Shown: positions 23,703 through 33,026 of the stretch, in pieces | How the letters are laid out: every line of letters begins with the position of its first letter | How positions within the stretch are numbered: position 1 is the first letter of the stretch | Assembly (NCBI GenBank): GCA_964562405.1 | Contig: CAZLTC010000006.1 | Location: forward strand, 1-64,000 | Source: WJLY01 sp964562405 | Lineage (GTDB): Bacteria; Joyebacterota; Joyebacteria; Joyebacterales; Joyebacteraceae | Length of the DNA: 64,000 bases | Direction of reading: 5' to 3' | Made by a program: the position numbers and the translations under genes | Notes under the pieces: model-generated | Databases searched by the model: none | What the model was told of the DNA's origin: nothing | The model's input: the letters and a program-made list of their open reading frames with translations, nothing else

Positions 23703-24464
23703 ATGATGGAGCTGGGCGAAAAGCGCCTCTTCATTCTGGTCTCCGCGGGAGGGCTGCTGTTGCTGGGCCTTCTGGCATGCGCCGCGTGGTACCTGATAGC
23801 GCCAAGGCTTGCGGAGCTGCATCCGGAGCTTCCAAGGACCGTTGCCGCCGTTGCCGCCGCCGCGTTCCTCATAATCGCGTTCGGGCTCGGCCTCATAGCG
23901 CTGTCTGCGCTGACGGGTCGCCGGGTTCTGTTCAGCCAGAGGATGACCGCAACGGTCGTGCGCATCCTCTTCCCGCTCGTCCTGATGTTGTCGGCGCTCA
24001 TCAGGCTCGACACGGAGGCGGTCAAGCGTTCGTTCGTCGCCGTCAACAACGCCCTTGTCAAAGCAGGGCTCGACACGATACGGAAGGGTAGGCTGCTACT
24101 TCTTCTTCCGCACTGCCTGCAGGCGACCACCTGCCCTCACAAGATCACGGGCGGTCTCATAGACAACTGCAAGGGGTGTGGACGCTGTGTCATTGCGGGG
24201 CTTCTGGAACTCGCGCGCGAACACGGATTGGCTCTCACCGTGGCCACCGGCGGCACGCTGGCGCGTCGAGTGATCGGGGAGATCAACCCGGCCGCCATCA
24301 TTGCAGTGGCCTGCGAGACGGATCTCACGAGCGGCATACGGGACAGCTACCCGCTGCCCGTCCTCGGGATCCTGAACGAGAGGCCGCACGGTCCGTGTCG
24401 CGACACCACGGTCGACCTCGCGGCGGTGCGCGGCGCCGTGCGTTTCTTTGCGGGACTGGAGTAG
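23703..24464 (+). CDS. DUF116 family membrane protein with conserved cysteines
   Basis: A 253-residue protein of uncharacterised family DUF116. Two N-terminal transmembrane helices (about 8-32 and 42-68) anchor a cytoplasmic domain. Conserved cysteines are grouped in LPHCLQATTCPHK, DNCKGCGRCVIAGL, VACETDL and RPHGPC, a pattern that suggests an Fe-S cluster or zinc site. GGAGGG precedes the start. It is wedged between fmt and rsmB, 6 nt after the former and 5 nt before the latter, an arrangement I believe recurs in other bacteria and that links it to tRNA/rRNA modification or translation. No reaction is known to me. Confidence 0.82.
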   Translation: MMELGEKRLFILVSAGGLLLLGLLACAAWYLIAPRLAELHPELPRTVAAVAAAAFLIIAFGLGLIALSALTGRRVLFSQRMTATVVRILFPLVLMLSALIRLDTEAVKRSFVAVNNALVKAGLDTIRKGRLLLLLPHCLQATTCPHKITGGLIDNCKGCGRCVIAGLLELAREHGLALTVATGGTLARRVIGEINPAAIIAVACETDLTSGIRDSYPLPVLGILNERPHGPCRDTTVDLAAVRGAVRFFAGLE

Positions 24465-24469
24465 GGGAC

Positions 24470-25936
24470 ATGGACGCAAGGCAGGTCGCGCTTCTGAGCC
24501 TCACGGAGTGGGAGTCCGGCGACCAGAAGATAGACGTGGTCCTCGAACGCGAGCTGGCGAACGCGGCGCTGGACGACCGCGACACCGCGCTGGCCCAGAA
24601 CCTGACGTACGGCGTGCTCCGCTGGAAGGGCAGGCTCGACTGGGTGCTGGACCAGTACGTGAAGGGCGGCCTTCGCTCGCTTCCGCTTCCCATACGAAAC
24701 GCGCTCAGACTCGGTCTCTATCAGATCGACTACCTCGACAGGATCCCGGCGCGGGCCGCGGTGAGCGAGTCCGTCAACCTCGCGAAGCGCTACGGGCACA
24801 AGGGGACGGCCGGGCTGGTCAACGCCGTGCTCCGGAACGTCCTCACGAGTCTGCGGCCGGATTTCCCGGACATGAACGCCGATCCCGTGGAGCACATCAG
24901 CGTCGTATACTCGCATCCGTCGGTCCTGGTGCAGCGGTGGATAGAACGGTACGGGGTCGACATGACGCTCGTCTTCTGCGAGTACAACAACGAAGTGCCG
25001 CGGCTGGTGGCGCGCGCAAACGGACTGCGCTGCTCACCTTCGGCACTCGAGACCGCGCTCAAGGCCGAGGGGCGCGAGACCCGACCCGGCAGGTACTTCG
25101 ACGAGTGCCTCGAGGTAATGGGTGGTGGAGACGTCGCCAACCTGCGGTGCTTCCAGGACGGGCTCATGCAGGTCCAGGATGAGAGCACTCTGGCCGCGGT
25201 CCGGCTGCTCAACCCGTCTCCGGGCGAGGAGATCATCGACATGTGCGCGGCTCCGGGCGGCAAGACGACCTACATCTCGGAGCGCATGGGCGGCGACGGT
25301 CGCATAAGAGCCTTCGAGATATCACGGAGGCGCTCGCATCTCCTGAACGAGAACCTCACGAGGCTCGGCATCACGAACTGCGAGGTGCTGTGCGGCGAGG
25401 CGACCGCGGCCGTGACCGACAAGGCCGACGGGATACTCCTTGACGCCCCGTGCTCGGGAACGGGCACGCTCGGCCGCAGGATCGACTCGCGCTGGAAATT
25501 CGACCTGCGCGCGAGAGAGAGGATGAAGCAGGAGGTGGCCGACCTCGAGCGGATACATCCTCGCCAGATCTTCGCACACCAGGCGAGCCGCCAGCTCCGT
25601 CTGCTCCTGAACGCCGCGGATCTTGTGAATGATGGCGGCCGTATCGTATACAGCACCTGCTCGATGGAACCGGAGGAGAACGAACTAGTCATCAGCCATT
25701 TCCTCAAGAAGCGGCCTGAGTTCGTCATCGAGGACGCCGCACCTTACGTTCCGGGCATGTTCGTCGATGGCGGGTTCGTTAGGACCATGCCTCACAAGCA
25801 CGCCATCGACGGGTCGTTTGCGGCGCGCCTCGCCAAGCGCGGCGGTGAGGCCTTCGAGATGGAGGCGGAGGACGAACTCGATCTGCCGGAGCACGCTACA
25901 TCGATGGACCTCGAGATAGCCGAAGAGTTGGCCTGA
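24470..25936 (+). CDS. rsmB: 16S rRNA (cytosine-967-C5)-methyltransferase RsmB
   Basis: A 488-residue RNA m5C methyltransferase acting on 16S rRNA C967. The N-terminal 140 residues are a NusB-like RNA-binding domain (ALAQNLTYGVLRWKGRLDWVLDQY, RIPARAAVSESVNLAKRYG). The Rossmann catalytic domain has the SAM motif DMCAAPGGKTTYISE, motif IV DAPCSGTGTLGRR with the release cysteine, and motif VI STCSMEPEENE with the nucleophilic cysteine. ATG 24470 follows GGGGAC; the longer frame upstream overlaps DUF116 and is not used. A C-terminal tail of about 25 acidic residues extends beyond the usual end. Confidence 0.95.
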   Translation: MDARQVALLSLTEWESGDQKIDVVLERELANAALDDRDTALAQNLTYGVLRWKGRLDWVLDQYVKGGLRSLPLPIRNALRLGLYQIDYLDRIPARAAVSESVNLAKRYGHKGTAGLVNAVLRNVLTSLRPDFPDMNADPVEHISVVYSHPSVLVQRWIERYGVDMTLVFCEYNNEVPRLVARANGLRCSPSALETALKAEGRETRPGRYFDECLEVMGGGDVANLRCFQDGLMQVQDESTLAAVRLLNPSPGEEIIDMCAAPGGKTTYISERMGGDGRIRAFEISRRRSHLLNENLTRLGITNCEVLCGEATAAVTDKADGILLDAPCSGTGTLGRRIDSRWKFDLRARERMKQEVADLERIHPRQIFAHQASRQLRLLLNAADLVNDGGRIVYSTCSMEPEENELVISHFLKKRPEFVIEDAAPYVPGMFVDGGFVRTMPHKHAIDGSFAARLAKRGGEAFEMEAEDELDLPEHATSMDLEIAEELA

Positions 25937-25974
25937 GATGGACGTCAGGCATCTTTGAGTGGGATGGGTCGGCC

Positions 25975-26742
25975 GTGAGAGTACCCGGACGTGACATGGA
26001 ACTTAGGATGCCTGCTATCGTGCGGAAGGTCCTCTTCACGCTGTCCGCCGTCGTTGCGGCGCTCGTGTGCGCGGCCCTGGCCGTGAACTACATCGTCATG
26101 CCCATACTGGTGGGCCGGGGGGATCTCGTTCCGGCGCCGGACCTCGTGGGACGTTCGCTCGTGGAGGCCAAGCGTGTGGTGGATGAGGTGAGGTTGGCCA
26201 TCAGAGTGGAGTCCGTGCAGCCTGACCCCATGCTTCCCGCGGGCGCGGTCGTTCGGCAGGCCCCGGCGCCCGGAGTGGACACGAAGCGCGGGAGAAGCAT
26301 CTCCGTGGTTGTGAGTTCAGGCCTCGACATGAAGGTCGTGCCTCCTCTGTCAGGTCTGACCGCGCGCCAGGCTCAGCTGGATGCGGAGTCGGCCGGCTTC
26401 GCGATCAGCTCGGTAGCCGAGGTCCACACGCCCGAGGTCGAGCGCGGCCGGGTCGTCGGCACGATGCCGCGCAGCGGCTCCGTTCTGCCGGCAGGGACCG
26501 GCATCAGCATGGTCGTGAGCCTGGGGCCGAGGCCGATGGCGCTGATCATGCCCTCTCTGGTCGGCCGCACTCCAGAGGAGGCGCGGCTCATCGTCGAGGA
26601 GCTGGGGCTCGTGGTGAGGTCGGTAAGGTACGGTCAGGGCAGGAGCGATTTCCTGAGGGATGTCGTGCTCGTTCAGGAACCGGTTGCAGGCGCCAGGGTG
26701 GTGGAGGGCGAGAGCGTCACGCTCCGGGTCGGCAAGGGGTAG
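25975..26742 (+). CDS. PASTA-domain membrane protein
   Basis: A 255-residue bitopic protein: one transmembrane helix (about 17-45) followed by three periplasmic PASTA domains (about 50-115, 117-183 and 185-253), each with the pattern P.L.G....A........G........ and GxVxxQxPxxG. PASTA domains bind muropeptides or beta-lactams in penicillin-binding proteins and serine/threonine kinases, but no kinase or transpeptidase domain is attached here. The start is uncertain: GTG 25975 opens the frame, ATG 25996 and ATG 26008 are alternatives, none with a good ribosome site. It lies between rsmB and rpe in the same operon. Confidence 0.85.
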   Translation: MRVPGRDMELRMPAIVRKVLFTLSAVVAALVCAALAVNYIVMPILVGRGDLVPAPDLVGRSLVEAKRVVDEVRLAIRVESVQPDPMLPAGAVVRQAPAPGVDTKRGRSISVVVSSGLDMKVVPPLSGLTARQAQLDAESAGFAISSVAEVHTPEVERGRVVGTMPRSGSVLPAGTGISMVVSLGPRPMALIMPSLVGRTPEEARLIVEELGLVVRSVRYGQGRSDFLRDVVLVQEPVAGARVVEGESVTLRVGKG

Positions 26743-26805
26743 CGGTCGTCTCCGCCTCGGCCGGACCTGTACTGCCCGGGCCTACGCCGGAGAGGGAGTC
26801 AAGGT

Positions 26806-27492
<687 letters not shown>

Positions 27493-27508
27493 CCACGTTC
27501 TTTTCTCC

Positions 27509-27537
27509 TTGCGCCATATCTGTCGCTTTGGTATATT
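27509..27537 (+). promoter_or_regulatory. Promoter of ffh-rpsP-trmD operon
   Basis: TTGCGC (27509-27514), 17 bp, TATATT (27532-27537). The leader to ffh would be about 175 nt (27544-27719); it holds no ORF with a ribosome site and no RNA family I recognise. Confidence 0.7.
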
Positions 27538-27719
27538 CTCTAGGCTGTATCAGTTGCAGGCCCGGAGCTTGACGGCTCGTCGGGATGGTGCATCATTGTG
27601 TCCGTCTCCGAGACGTCAGTGGGTTCGTTTGCTCACGCTCTGCAACCCTTTCGTCCGGCAAGTCCTTACGGTGTGGGGCGGCGGACGTGCGGAGCGATCC
27701 CGGAGGTGGTGGCGGGCGC

Positions 27720-29045
27720 ATGTTCGATCAGCTTTCTCAGAGACTCGACAGTGCATTCCGCGCGCTGACCGGTAGGGGCAGACTCACAGAGGCGAACATA
27801 GAGGACGCCCTCCGCGAAGTCAGAAGGGCGCTGCTCGAGGCCGATGTCAATTTCAAGGTCGCGCGCGGGTTCACAGAAAACGTTCGCGCGCGGGCCGTCG
27901 GCCAAGAGGTTCTCAGGAGCCTCACCCCAGGCCAGCAGGTGGTGAAGATCGTCCACGAGGAGCTTGTCAGTCTCCTCGGTGGAGCGTCGGAGCCCTTCCG
28001 GCTCTCAGGTGCAACGCCGGCCGTGGTGATGGTCGTGGGCCTCCAGGGGTCCGGCAAGACGACCTTCTGTGGGAAGCTTGCGCGGCACCTGAGGAAGCGC
28101 GGTAGGAGCCCGCTGCTCGTGGCGGCCGATACGTACAGACCGGCGGCGCAGGAGCAGCTAGCGACCCTCGCCAGGGGGCTCGGCCTTCCGGTCCACACCG
28201 GTCGGTCCGGCGCCGATCCTGTCGAGATCGCGAAAACGGCGCTCACGGTGGCGCGCGACGGGGGCGCGGACGTCGTCATCCTCGATACGGCTGGCAGGCT
28301 GCATGTCGACGAGAAGATGATGGATGAGCTCTCGCGAATCAGGGAGGCGACACGGCCTTCCGAGATCCTGCTCGTGCTGGATAGCATGACGGGGCAGGAT
28401 GCGGTCAACGTCGCGACGGAGTTCCTGGGGCGGCTCGATTTCACCGGGGCCGTGCTCACGAAGCTCGACGGCGACACGCGCGGAGGGGCGGCAGTATCGC
28501 TCCGCGCCGTGACCGGGAAGCCGATCAAGTTCGCCAGCGTCGGCGAGAAGCTTGACGCTCTGGAGCAGTTCCACCCTGATCGGATGGCCTCCCGCATCCT
28601 CGGTATGGGCGACGTGCTGACCCTCGCCGAACGCGCGCAGGAGTCGGTCGATCTGGAACAGGCCGCGAAGCTCGAGGAGAAGCTCCGGAAGCAGAGCTTC
28701 ACGCTCGAGGACTTCCAGGAGCAGCTCGCGGCCCTCAAGAAGATGGGACCGCTCGACCAGCTCGCGGGAATGATTCCCGGGGTGGGCAAGCTCGGGCAGG
28801 TGGCCATCGACGAGAAGGCGCTGAAGGGGGTCGAGGCAATGATCCGATCGATGACGCCGGGCGAGAGACGTGACCCGGGTATCATCGACGGTAACAGAAG
28901 GAAGCGGATAGCGCACGGGAGCGGGACGACCGTGCAGGACGTGAACCGCCTCCTCAAGCAGTTCGACTCCATGAAGAAGATGATGAAGCAGTTCGGGAAG
29001 ATGGGGAAACGCGGGAAGCTCCCGCTCATGAACCCCTTCGGATGA
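27720..29045 (+). CDS. ffh: Signal recognition particle protein Ffh (SRP54)
   Basis: A 441-residue SRP GTPase that carries signal-anchor nascent chains to the membrane with 4.5S RNA and FtsY. N domain 1-90 (FDQLSQRLDSAFRALTGRGRL), G domain with GLQGSGKTTFCGKLA, DTYRPAAQEQL, DTAGRLHVDEKMM, TKLDGDTRGGAA, then the M domain (about 295-435) rich in Met with the RNA-binding RRDPGIIDGNRRKRIAHGSGTTVQDVN. ATG 27720 follows GGAGGTGG; the upstream open frame lies in the leader. First gene of a typical ffh-rpsP-khpA-rimM-trmD-rplS operon. No 4.5S RNA gene is seen nearby. Confidence 0.97.
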   Translation: MFDQLSQRLDSAFRALTGRGRLTEANIEDALREVRRALLEADVNFKVARGFTENVRARAVGQEVLRSLTPGQQVVKIVHEELVSLLGGASEPFRLSGATPAVVMVVGLQGSGKTTFCGKLARHLRKRGRSPLLVAADTYRPAAQEQLATLARGLGLPVHTGRSGADPVEIAKTALTVARDGGADVVILDTAGRLHVDEKMMDELSRIREATRPSEILLVLDSMTGQDAVNVATEFLGRLDFTGAVLTKLDGDTRGGAAVSLRAVTGKPIKFASVGEKLDALEQFHPDRMASRILGMGDVLTLAERAQESVDLEQAAKLEEKLRKQSFTLEDFQEQLAALKKMGPLDQLAGMIPGVGKLGQVAIDEKALKGVEAMIRSMTPGERRDPGIIDGNRRKRIAHGSGTTVQDVNRLLKQFDSMKKMMKQFGKMGKRGKLPLMNPFG

Positions 29046-29114
29046 TGCATGGCCAACCCCTGCTGGGGGTGCAATACGCAGTTCCCGGAACACGAGGAAC
29101 CTGAAGGAGGACGA

Positions 29115-29747
29115 GTGTCGGTAAGGATCAGACTGCAGCGGAAGGGCGCCAAGCACATGGCCTTCTACCGCATCGTCGTGGCGGACTCGAGATCTCCGCG
29201 CGACGGACGTTTCGTTGAGCAGCTCGGCTACTACGACCCGCTCCGTGATCCACCGGAGATCAACATCGAGACGCCGAAGGTTATAGACTGGCTCTCGAAG
29301 GGCGCCCAGCCTTCTGGCACCGTCGAGTCGCTTCTGCGCCGCGTCGGGATCATGCAGATGTGGCATGAGGTCAGGAAGGGTAGGTCTCTCGATGAGCTCG
29401 GTCACATAGAGGACGAAGCCAGGAAGCGCATCGACGCCAAAGCGTCGATGGACAAGCGGCTCAAGACGGAAGCCAAGGTCGACAAGGTCACGAAGAAGGA
29501 ACAGGACGCGAAGCCCGAAGCGCCGGCGGCGGAGAGCGAGGCGGCTGGGGAAGCCCAGAGCGCACCGCCGGTGGCGGAGCCCGAGACGACGGAAGCGAGC
29601 GCGGGGCCGGACGAGGGCGAGGGGACCGATGGCGGCGACGCCACGTCCGGGTCGGACGGCGGCGCATCCCAGGATGAGGCCGCTCAAGAGGCCCCCGCGG
29701 GTGCGGAGGAAGAGCCCGCAGCGTCGGAGGAACAGAAGCCGGAGTAG
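29115..29747 (+). CDS. rpsP: 30S ribosomal protein bS16 with long acidic tail
   Basis: The first 85 residues are a normal bS16 (VSVRIRLQRKGAKHMAFYRIVVADSRSPRDGR..., QLGYYDP, SKGAQPSGTVESLLRRVG), a small-subunit protein needed for 30S assembly. GTG 29115 has AAGGAGG upstream and lines up with the family start. About 125 further residues extend the protein to 210: first a Lys-rich helix (about 100-135), then a Glu/Ala/Pro/Ser-rich, strongly acidic, probably disordered tail. Typical bS16 has 80-100 residues, though tails occur in some phyla. Second gene of the operon, 69 nt after ffh. Confidence 0.95.
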   Translation: MSVRIRLQRKGAKHMAFYRIVVADSRSPRDGRFVEQLGYYDPLRDPPEINIETPKVIDWLSKGAQPSGTVESLLRRVGIMQMWHEVRKGRSLDELGHIEDEARKRIDAKASMDKRLKTEAKVDKVTKKEQDAKPEAPAAESEAAGEAQSAPPVAEPETTEASAGPDEGEGTDGGDATSGSDGGASQDEAAQEAPAGAEEEPAASEEQKPE

Positions 29748-29866
29748 CGGGAGCGAACGGAGACGGCTCCCAGTCCCATCGCGGGGGAGGATGTGCCGGA
29801 ACCAGAGCCGGCGGCCGGCCGCGTAGGGTAGAAGACCATGTCTCCTTAAGAGAGGTCACTGGACCC

Positions 29867-30142
29867 ATGTTCGAAGACGAGATCAAGACTCCAGATTCGA
29901 CCGAAGCCTCGCTCCAGGCGCTCGTCGAGTACATCTCGCGGGGCCTTGTGACGCACCCGGACGACGTTAATGTCACGCAGTCGATGAAGGGTGACATGAT
30001 CGTCTACGAGGTGCGGGTCGCTGACGAGGACAAGGGCCGGGTGATTGGCAAGAACGGCCGTACCGCGAAGGCCCTGCGTGCCATCATCGGCGCCGCGGCG
30101 ACCAAGAACGAAAAGAAGGCGACCGTCGAGATCATCGACTAG
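29867..30142 (+). CDS. khpA: KhpA-type KH-domain RNA-binding protein
   Basis: A 91-residue single KH domain with the GxxG loop in GRVIGKNGRTAKALRAII. Such proteins (KhpA, formerly YlqC) bind RNA, usually as a dimer or with KhpB, and affect cell elongation and ribosome biogenesis in Gram-positives; the position between rpsP and rimM is classical. The N-terminus FEDEIKTPDSTEASLQALVEYISRGLV is typical. The ribosome site AGAGG lies about 13 nt from the ATG, slightly far. A GGAGC/GCTCC hairpin occurs just after rpsP in the 119-bp gap before it. Confidence 0.92.
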   Translation: MFEDEIKTPDSTEASLQALVEYISRGLVTHPDDVNVTQSMKGDMIVYEVRVADEDKGRVIGKNGRTAKALRAIIGAAATKNEKKATVEIID

Positions 30143-30193
30143 GTCGCCCGAGGTCCTCTCCGGGCCGAATCCCACGAGATCCGGGGCTGCTTG

Positions 30194-30721
30194 ATGAGTG
30201 AGCGTGACAACTGGATCGAGGCGGGCGTCCTCGTACGTCCGCACGGGGTGAGGGGAGAGATCGTCGCCGACGTCAAGAGTGACCTCGTCGACCTGCTGGT
30301 GGACGGTATGGGCATCCGGCTCGTTTCCCAAGCGGGGGCCGAGAGCGTGCCCAAAGTTGAGCAGGTCCGTGTGCACCAGGGACGCGCGGTCATCAAGTTC
30401 GAGGGGGCCGATTCCCGCGAGGCCGCGGAGGCCCTGAGGGGAAGCACTCTCTGGCTCACCAGGGAGCAGATAGGCGAGCTGCCCGAGGGGCGCTACTTCG
30501 TGGAGGACATACTCGGGCTCAAGGTCTACTGCGAATCCGGTGAGTTGCTGGGCCGGATCGGCGAGGTGCTGTGCATGCCGGCCAGCGACATATACGTGGT
30601 GCGCGGTGACGGAGGTGAGATACTGCTTCCGGTCATCGACGAGGTGATACTGAGCGTCGACATCGAGGGCGGCAAGGTGGTCGTCCATCTGATGGAAGGC
30701 CTCAGGCGGGGGGTTGAGTGA
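30194..30721 (+). CDS. rimM: Ribosome maturation factor RimM
   Basis: A 175-residue 16S rRNA processing factor that binds uS19 during 30S head assembly. N-terminal beta-barrel (about 8-85) with VLVRPHGVRGEI, and C-terminal PRC-barrel (about 95-170) with GRYFVEDILGLKVY...GRIGEV and the signature LLPVIDEVI. ATG 30194 is preferred to TTG 30191. The stop overlaps the GTG start of trmD (GTGA), a sign of translational coupling that is common for this pair. Confidence 0.95.
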   Translation: MSERDNWIEAGVLVRPHGVRGEIVADVKSDLVDLLVDGMGIRLVSQAGAESVPKVEQVRVHQGRAVIKFEGADSREAAEALRGSTLWLTREQIGELPEGRYFVEDILGLKVYCESGELLGRIGEVLCMPASDIYVVRGDGGEILLPVIDEVILSVDIEGGKVVVHLMEGLRRGVE

Positions 30722-31512
30722 GGATCGATGTGCTCACGCTCTTCCCCGAGATGTTCGAGGGGCCCCTGTCTGAGAGCATCATCAAGCAGGCCCGCGAGAA
30801 GGGTCTCCTGAAGATAGCTCTCACCAACATCAGGGACTTCGCGAAGGACCGGCACCGGACCGCTGACGACTGCCAGTACGGGGGCGGCAGCGGGATGGTG
30901 ATGAAGCCGGAACCGATCTTTGAAGCTCTTGAGAACGTGCTCGCCCCGCCCTCCGCGGACACGGTGGCGGGTGGTCCCACGCCGGAACCGATCGAAGCAG
31001 GGACGACGTCCGAAGCGGTGGTCGTCCTGCTCTCGGCTCGAGGCAGGCTTCTGGACCACGCCCTTGCAGCGGAGCTGTCGCGCGAGCCGCGCCTCGTTCT
31101 CGTCTGCGGCCGGTACAAGGGCGTCGACGAGCGGGTAGCCTCTCTCGCGACGCACGAGGTCTCTATCGGCGACTACGTGCTGACGGGCGGCGAACTCGCG
31201 GCGATGGTGCTGATAGACGCCGTCGTCCGCTTCGTGCCTGGAGTGCTGGGCGACATCGAGTCCGCCGAGACCGACTCGTTCTTCGAGGGGATACTCGGGC
31301 CGCCAAGCTACACGAGGCCCGAGGAGTACCGCGGCATGAGCGTCCCTGACGTGCTCGTGTCCGGCCACCACGAGATGATACGACGCTGGCGCAGGAAGGA
31401 AGCCCTGAAGGCGACCAGAGAGCGCCGGCCCGAACTGCTGGAGCGCGTCCGCCTGAGCGACGAGGACGAGGAGCTGCTGGCAGAGATAGACGTTGAGGAG
31501 AACACGATCTGA
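30718..31512 (+). CDS. trmD: tRNA (guanine-37-N1)-methyltransferase TrmD
   Basis: A 264-residue SPOUT-class enzyme that methylates G37 next to the anticodon and prevents frameshifting. It begins RIDVLTLFPEMFEGPLSESIIKQA; the deep trefoil knot that binds SAM includes LVCGRYKGVDERV and SIGDYVLTGGELAAMVLIDAVVRFVPGVLG; the C-terminal helical domain holds GPPSYTRPEEYRGMSVPDVLVSGHH. GTG start overlapping rimM. An insert of roughly 20 residues (SADTVAGGPTPEPIEAGTTS) before the knot makes it a little longer than usual. Confidence 0.96.
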   Translation: MRIDVLTLFPEMFEGPLSESIIKQAREKGLLKIALTNIRDFAKDRHRTADDCQYGGGSGMVMKPEPIFEALENVLAPPSADTVAGGPTPEPIEAGTTSEAVVVLLSARGRLLDHALAAELSREPRLVLVCGRYKGVDERVASLATHEVSIGDYVLTGGELAAMVLIDAVVRFVPGVLGDIESAETDSFFEGILGPPSYTRPEEYRGMSVPDVLVSGHHEMIRRWRRKEALKATRERRPELLERVRLSDEDEELLAEIDVEENTI

Positions 31513-31549
31513 GAATGGCCACAACGCCGAACAACCGAGGGAGTTAGAA

Positions 31550-31900
31550 ATGAACGAGAAGGTAAGGGCCATAGGCGACCGCGCGCTGCGCGACGACCTG
31601 CCCGATTTCGCCATAGGAGACACGGTTCGGATACACGTTCGCATCAGCGAGGGTGAGAAGGAGCGGACTCAGGCGTTCGAGGGCACGGTGTTGGCGAGAA
31701 GGGGCTCGGGCGCCGGTGAGACGTTCACGGTCCGCAGAGTGTCGCAGGGCATAGGTGTGGAGCGCACGTTCCCGGTATGCTCTCCGAACGTGCAGTCCGT
31801 GGTCGTAACACGCCGCGGCAAGGCGCGTCGCGCCAAGCTGTACTACCTCAGGGACAGGACCGGCAAAGCCGCGAAGACGAAGGCCAAGGATTTCAGGTAG
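31550..31900 (+). CDS. rplS: 50S ribosomal protein bL19
   Basis: A 116-residue large-subunit protein at the 30S-50S interface. Family motifs: DFAIGDTVRIHVRISEGEKERTQAFEGTVLARRGSG, TFTVRRVSQGIGVERTFPVCSPNV, KARRAKLYYLRDR. The start ATG 31550 has AGGGAG upstream. It follows trmD by 37 nt in the standard order rimM-trmD-rplS, and precedes rnhB by 10 nt. Confidence 0.97.
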   Translation: MNEKVRAIGDRALRDDLPDFAIGDTVRIHVRISEGEKERTQAFEGTVLARRGSGAGETFTVRRVSQGIGVERTFPVCSPNVQSVVVTRRGKARRAKLYYLRDRTGKAAKTKAKDFR

Positions 31901-31910
31901 CGAACCACTC

Positions 31911-32966
31911 GTGGGGTCTTCCGTGGTTTCCGACGGAGCAGCCCATACGGACGGGCCGTCACGGCCGGATGAGGTCGAGACGACGTCTCATCGCCCTTCC
32001 GTCTGCGAGCTGAGCCTGAGAGAGGTGAGGGAACTCGTCGCCGGCGCTCCACCGGAGCCCGGCGACTCTCTTTGGCTCGAGCTGCGGGCGGACCCGCGGA
32101 GGGGCGTCGCGCGCCTCTGCGAGGAGATCGTCCGGCGCCGGGAACGCGAGTCCGCGTCACGCGAGCGAGAGCGGCGTCTCAGGCGTCACGAGTCGGAATT
32201 GTGGGAGAGGGGCCTGGAACTCGTGGCCGGCGTGGACGAGGCCGGACGGGGGCCACTCGCCGGGCCCGTCGTCGCTGCCGCAGTGGTGCTTCCCCGCGAG
32301 CTTCCGTTCGACGGCATAGACGACTCGAAGAAGCTGACCGCGGCGCGGAGGGACGAGCTGTTCGCGCTGATCCACGGGCACGCCCTGGCCATCGGTGTCG
32401 GCAGCTCCTCCGAGAAGGTCATAGACGACATCAATATCCTCCGGGCCACGCACGCGGCCATGCGGCAGGCGGTCGCCGCTCTAGGGATCGAGCCGGACCA
32501 CTTGCTGATCGACGGAGACCCAGTACCCGATCTCCCCGCTCCCCAGACGGCGATACATCGCGGCGACGAGCAGTCCGCCGCTATCGCCGCCGCTTCGATA
32601 GTGGCCAAGGTCACCAGAGACAGGCTGCTCGTCGAGTACGACACCACGTATCCGGGATACGGATTCGCACGCCACAAGGGATACGGCACCCCCGACCACA
32701 TGGCGGCGCTCACCCGTCTCGGTCCCTGCGAGATCCATCGCAGGTCGTTCGCCCCGGTGCTGGAATCGGGCGGAGGGCACTCCGAGGAGTTCCGGAGGTT
32801 CCGCAAGCTCATGCTCGACGCCGATACGCCCGAGCGCCTGCAGGAGATCGCCGAGGACATCGCGAAGCACAGAGAGGCGCTCGCGGCCTATGAGCTGTCG
32901 AAGCTGCGTGGCTTGTACAAGCGCTCCCACAGACGCGTGACGGTCGGCCTCGTCCGTTCGCGTTGA
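31911..32966 (+). CDS. rnhB: Ribonuclease HII
   Basis: A 351-residue endonuclease that cuts RNA in RNA-DNA hybrids, including single ribonucleotides. The catalytic domain (about 100-285) carries VDEAGRGPLAGPVVAAAV (two of the acidic metal ligands), DDSKKL, LIDGD and the AAIAAASIVAKVTRD stretch. An N-terminal extension of about 100 residues (CELSLREVRELV, DPRRGVARLCEEIVRRRE) is similar to that of longer RNase HII proteins in Firmicutes, and a C-terminal extension of about 65 residues is also present. GTG 31911 opens the frame with a weak ribosome site; the exact start could lie slightly further in. Confidence 0.95.
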   Translation: MGSSVVSDGAAHTDGPSRPDEVETTSHRPSVCELSLREVRELVAGAPPEPGDSLWLELRADPRRGVARLCEEIVRRRERESASRERERRLRRHESELWERGLELVAGVDEAGRGPLAGPVVAAAVVLPRELPFDGIDDSKKLTAARRDELFALIHGHALAIGVGSSSEKVIDDINILRATHAAMRQAVAALGIEPDHLLIDGDPVPDLPAPQTAIHRGDEQSAAIAAASIVAKVTRDRLLVEYDTTYPGYGFARHKGYGTPDHMAALTRLGPCEIHRRSFAPVLESGGGHSEEFRRFRKLMLDADTPERLQEIAEDIAKHREALAAYELSKLRGLYKRSHRRVTVGLVRSR

Positions 32967-33026
32967 CAGCCCCGCCCCCGTTTCCCGAAGACCCGCTATC
33001 GATCCTCCCCAGGACACCAACACGGC

